A stretch of 6,486 bases of DNA from Phycisphaerae bacterium (GTDB taxonomy: Bacteria > Planctomycetota > Phycisphaerae > Phycisphaerales > SM1A02). This document shows, piece after piece, positions 6,068 through 6,486 of the stretch; within the stretch, counting starts at the first letter, position 1; each line of letters starts with the position of its first letter. The stretch spans positions 1 through 6,486 of the forward strand of contig VGXK01000118.1 in the NCBI GenBank assembly GCA_016873355.1. The letters run 5' to 3'. A program made the position numbers and the translations under genes. The notes under the pieces were generated by a model that searched no databases, was not told the DNA's origin, and was given only the letters and a program-made list of their open reading frames with translations.

Positions 6068-6486
6068 ACGAATCGTCGGGCCACGGCCCGTTGATGCCCG
6101 GCCGGCGCACGCGCACGTCGATCCTTCCCGTCTCGCTCTCGAATCGCAGCGACGTCGGAATCGGCACGCCGCCGACGACCTGGTGATCGGAGCAGCGAAG
6201 CACTCCGATCGACGCGTCGCCGTCGAGCCTCCGCACCTCGAGCACGCGGCCGTCGCCGCGCGCGAGCGACCAGCGAAGCCGCGTGCCCGACGGCTCGATC
6301 GCCTCGACCTCGATTCGATCCTCGTGCTCCGCGACGATCGCAAGCTCGCCCGTGCCGGAGGCTCTCCATCCGAGCAGCGATCCAAGCACGCGCAGCAGAT
6401 CGTGCGTCGCCTCCGCGGAAGCGCGAGCCTGATCCTTCACCACGGGGCTCATGATCGCCCACGCGCTTCCTTCCCTCATCACGACC
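6033..6486 (-). CDS. LolA/LolB-like outer-membrane lipoprotein carrier family protein, C-terminal part
   Basis: The minus-strand frame is open to the right edge. The visible part is about 150 residues with no signal peptide, so the true start is probably outside the window, although GTG 6482 and ATG 6479 are in frame. It reads as a series of alternating beta-strands: AIVAEHEDRIEVEAIE, TRLRWSLARGDGRVLEV, ASIGVLRCSDHQVVGGVPIP, TSLRFESETGRIDVRV, ending PGINGPWPDDSFTAP. The terminal pattern, 'dG..iP..l.......i.v.v....iN....d..F..P', is typical of the half-barrel LolA/LolB/DUF4292 superfamily that binds acyl chains in the periplasm. LolA-like and LolB-like proteins accompany aryl-polyene clusters, where they are thought to carry the lipid-linked product, which agrees with the neighbours. 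Sequence support is from fold-level pattern only, so an unrelated beta-rich protein is possible. It overlaps the aminotransferase gene tail-to-tail by 35 bases. Confidence 0.5.
   Translation of the reverse strand, partial: VVMREGSAWAIMSPVVKDQARASAEATHDLLRVLGSLLGWRASGTGELAIVAEHEDRIEVEAIEPSGTRLRWSLARGDGRVLEVRRLDGDASIGVLRCSDHQVVGGVPIPTSLRFESETGRIDVRVRRPGINGPWPDDSFTAPDGAERIE

Noticed and set aside
4259..6385. 708-codon minus-strand frame opposite the aminotransferase
   Set aside because: It is antisense to a gene with all class III aminotransferase motifs, and only Arg/His-rich translation is seen.

Overview
This is an almost fully coding, very GC-rich (about 70% by eye) bacterial segment. It holds seven protein genes, two of them cut by the window edges. 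I see no RNA genes, transposons or CRISPR arrays, and no gap longer than about 20 bases. Strong G/C bias at third codon positions, frequent CGA and TCG codons and very frequent GATC tetramers fit a high-GC Gram-negative lineage. Planctomycetota (Phycisphaerae-like) is my best guess, but no taxonomic marker is present.

Left block, plus strand, 1-3473. Four genes overlap start-to-stop (ATGA, TGATG, GTGA junctions) and look translationally coupled. They encode the C-terminal part of an LpxL/HtrB-type acyltransferase, a 95-residue acyl carrier protein, a FabZ-like hot-dog 3-hydroxyacyl-ACP dehydratase, and a 748-residue protein joining a complete ketosynthase to a second, catalytically dead ketosynthase-like half. 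The second half looks like a chain-length factor (CLF). This set resembles the core of an unusual type II polyketide or fatty-acid pathway of the aryl-polyene / flexirubin / dialkylresorcinol kind.

Middle, minus strand, 3412-4635. A family 2 glycosyltransferase with a hydrophobic C-terminal extension overlaps the ketosynthase gene tail-to-tail by 62 bases. Related glycosyltransferases accompany aryl-polyene clusters.

Right block. A class III PLP-dependent aminotransferase (plus strand, 4655-6067) diverges from the glycosyltransferase across only 19 bases, which contain a GATACGATAC element. Its end overlaps by 35 bases the end of a minus-strand gene whose visible part resembles the C-terminal half of a LolA/LolB-type periplasmic lipid or lipoprotein carrier.

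Taken together (inference): an ACP-bound acyl or polyene chain is built by the KS-CLF, dehydrated by the hot-dog enzyme, transferred to a lipid by the acyltransferase, possibly glycosylated, and carried toward the outer membrane by the LolA-like protein. The aminotransferase may install or supply an amine. Ketoreductase, starter-activating ligase, thioesterase and exporter genes are not in the window and would be expected in the flanks.
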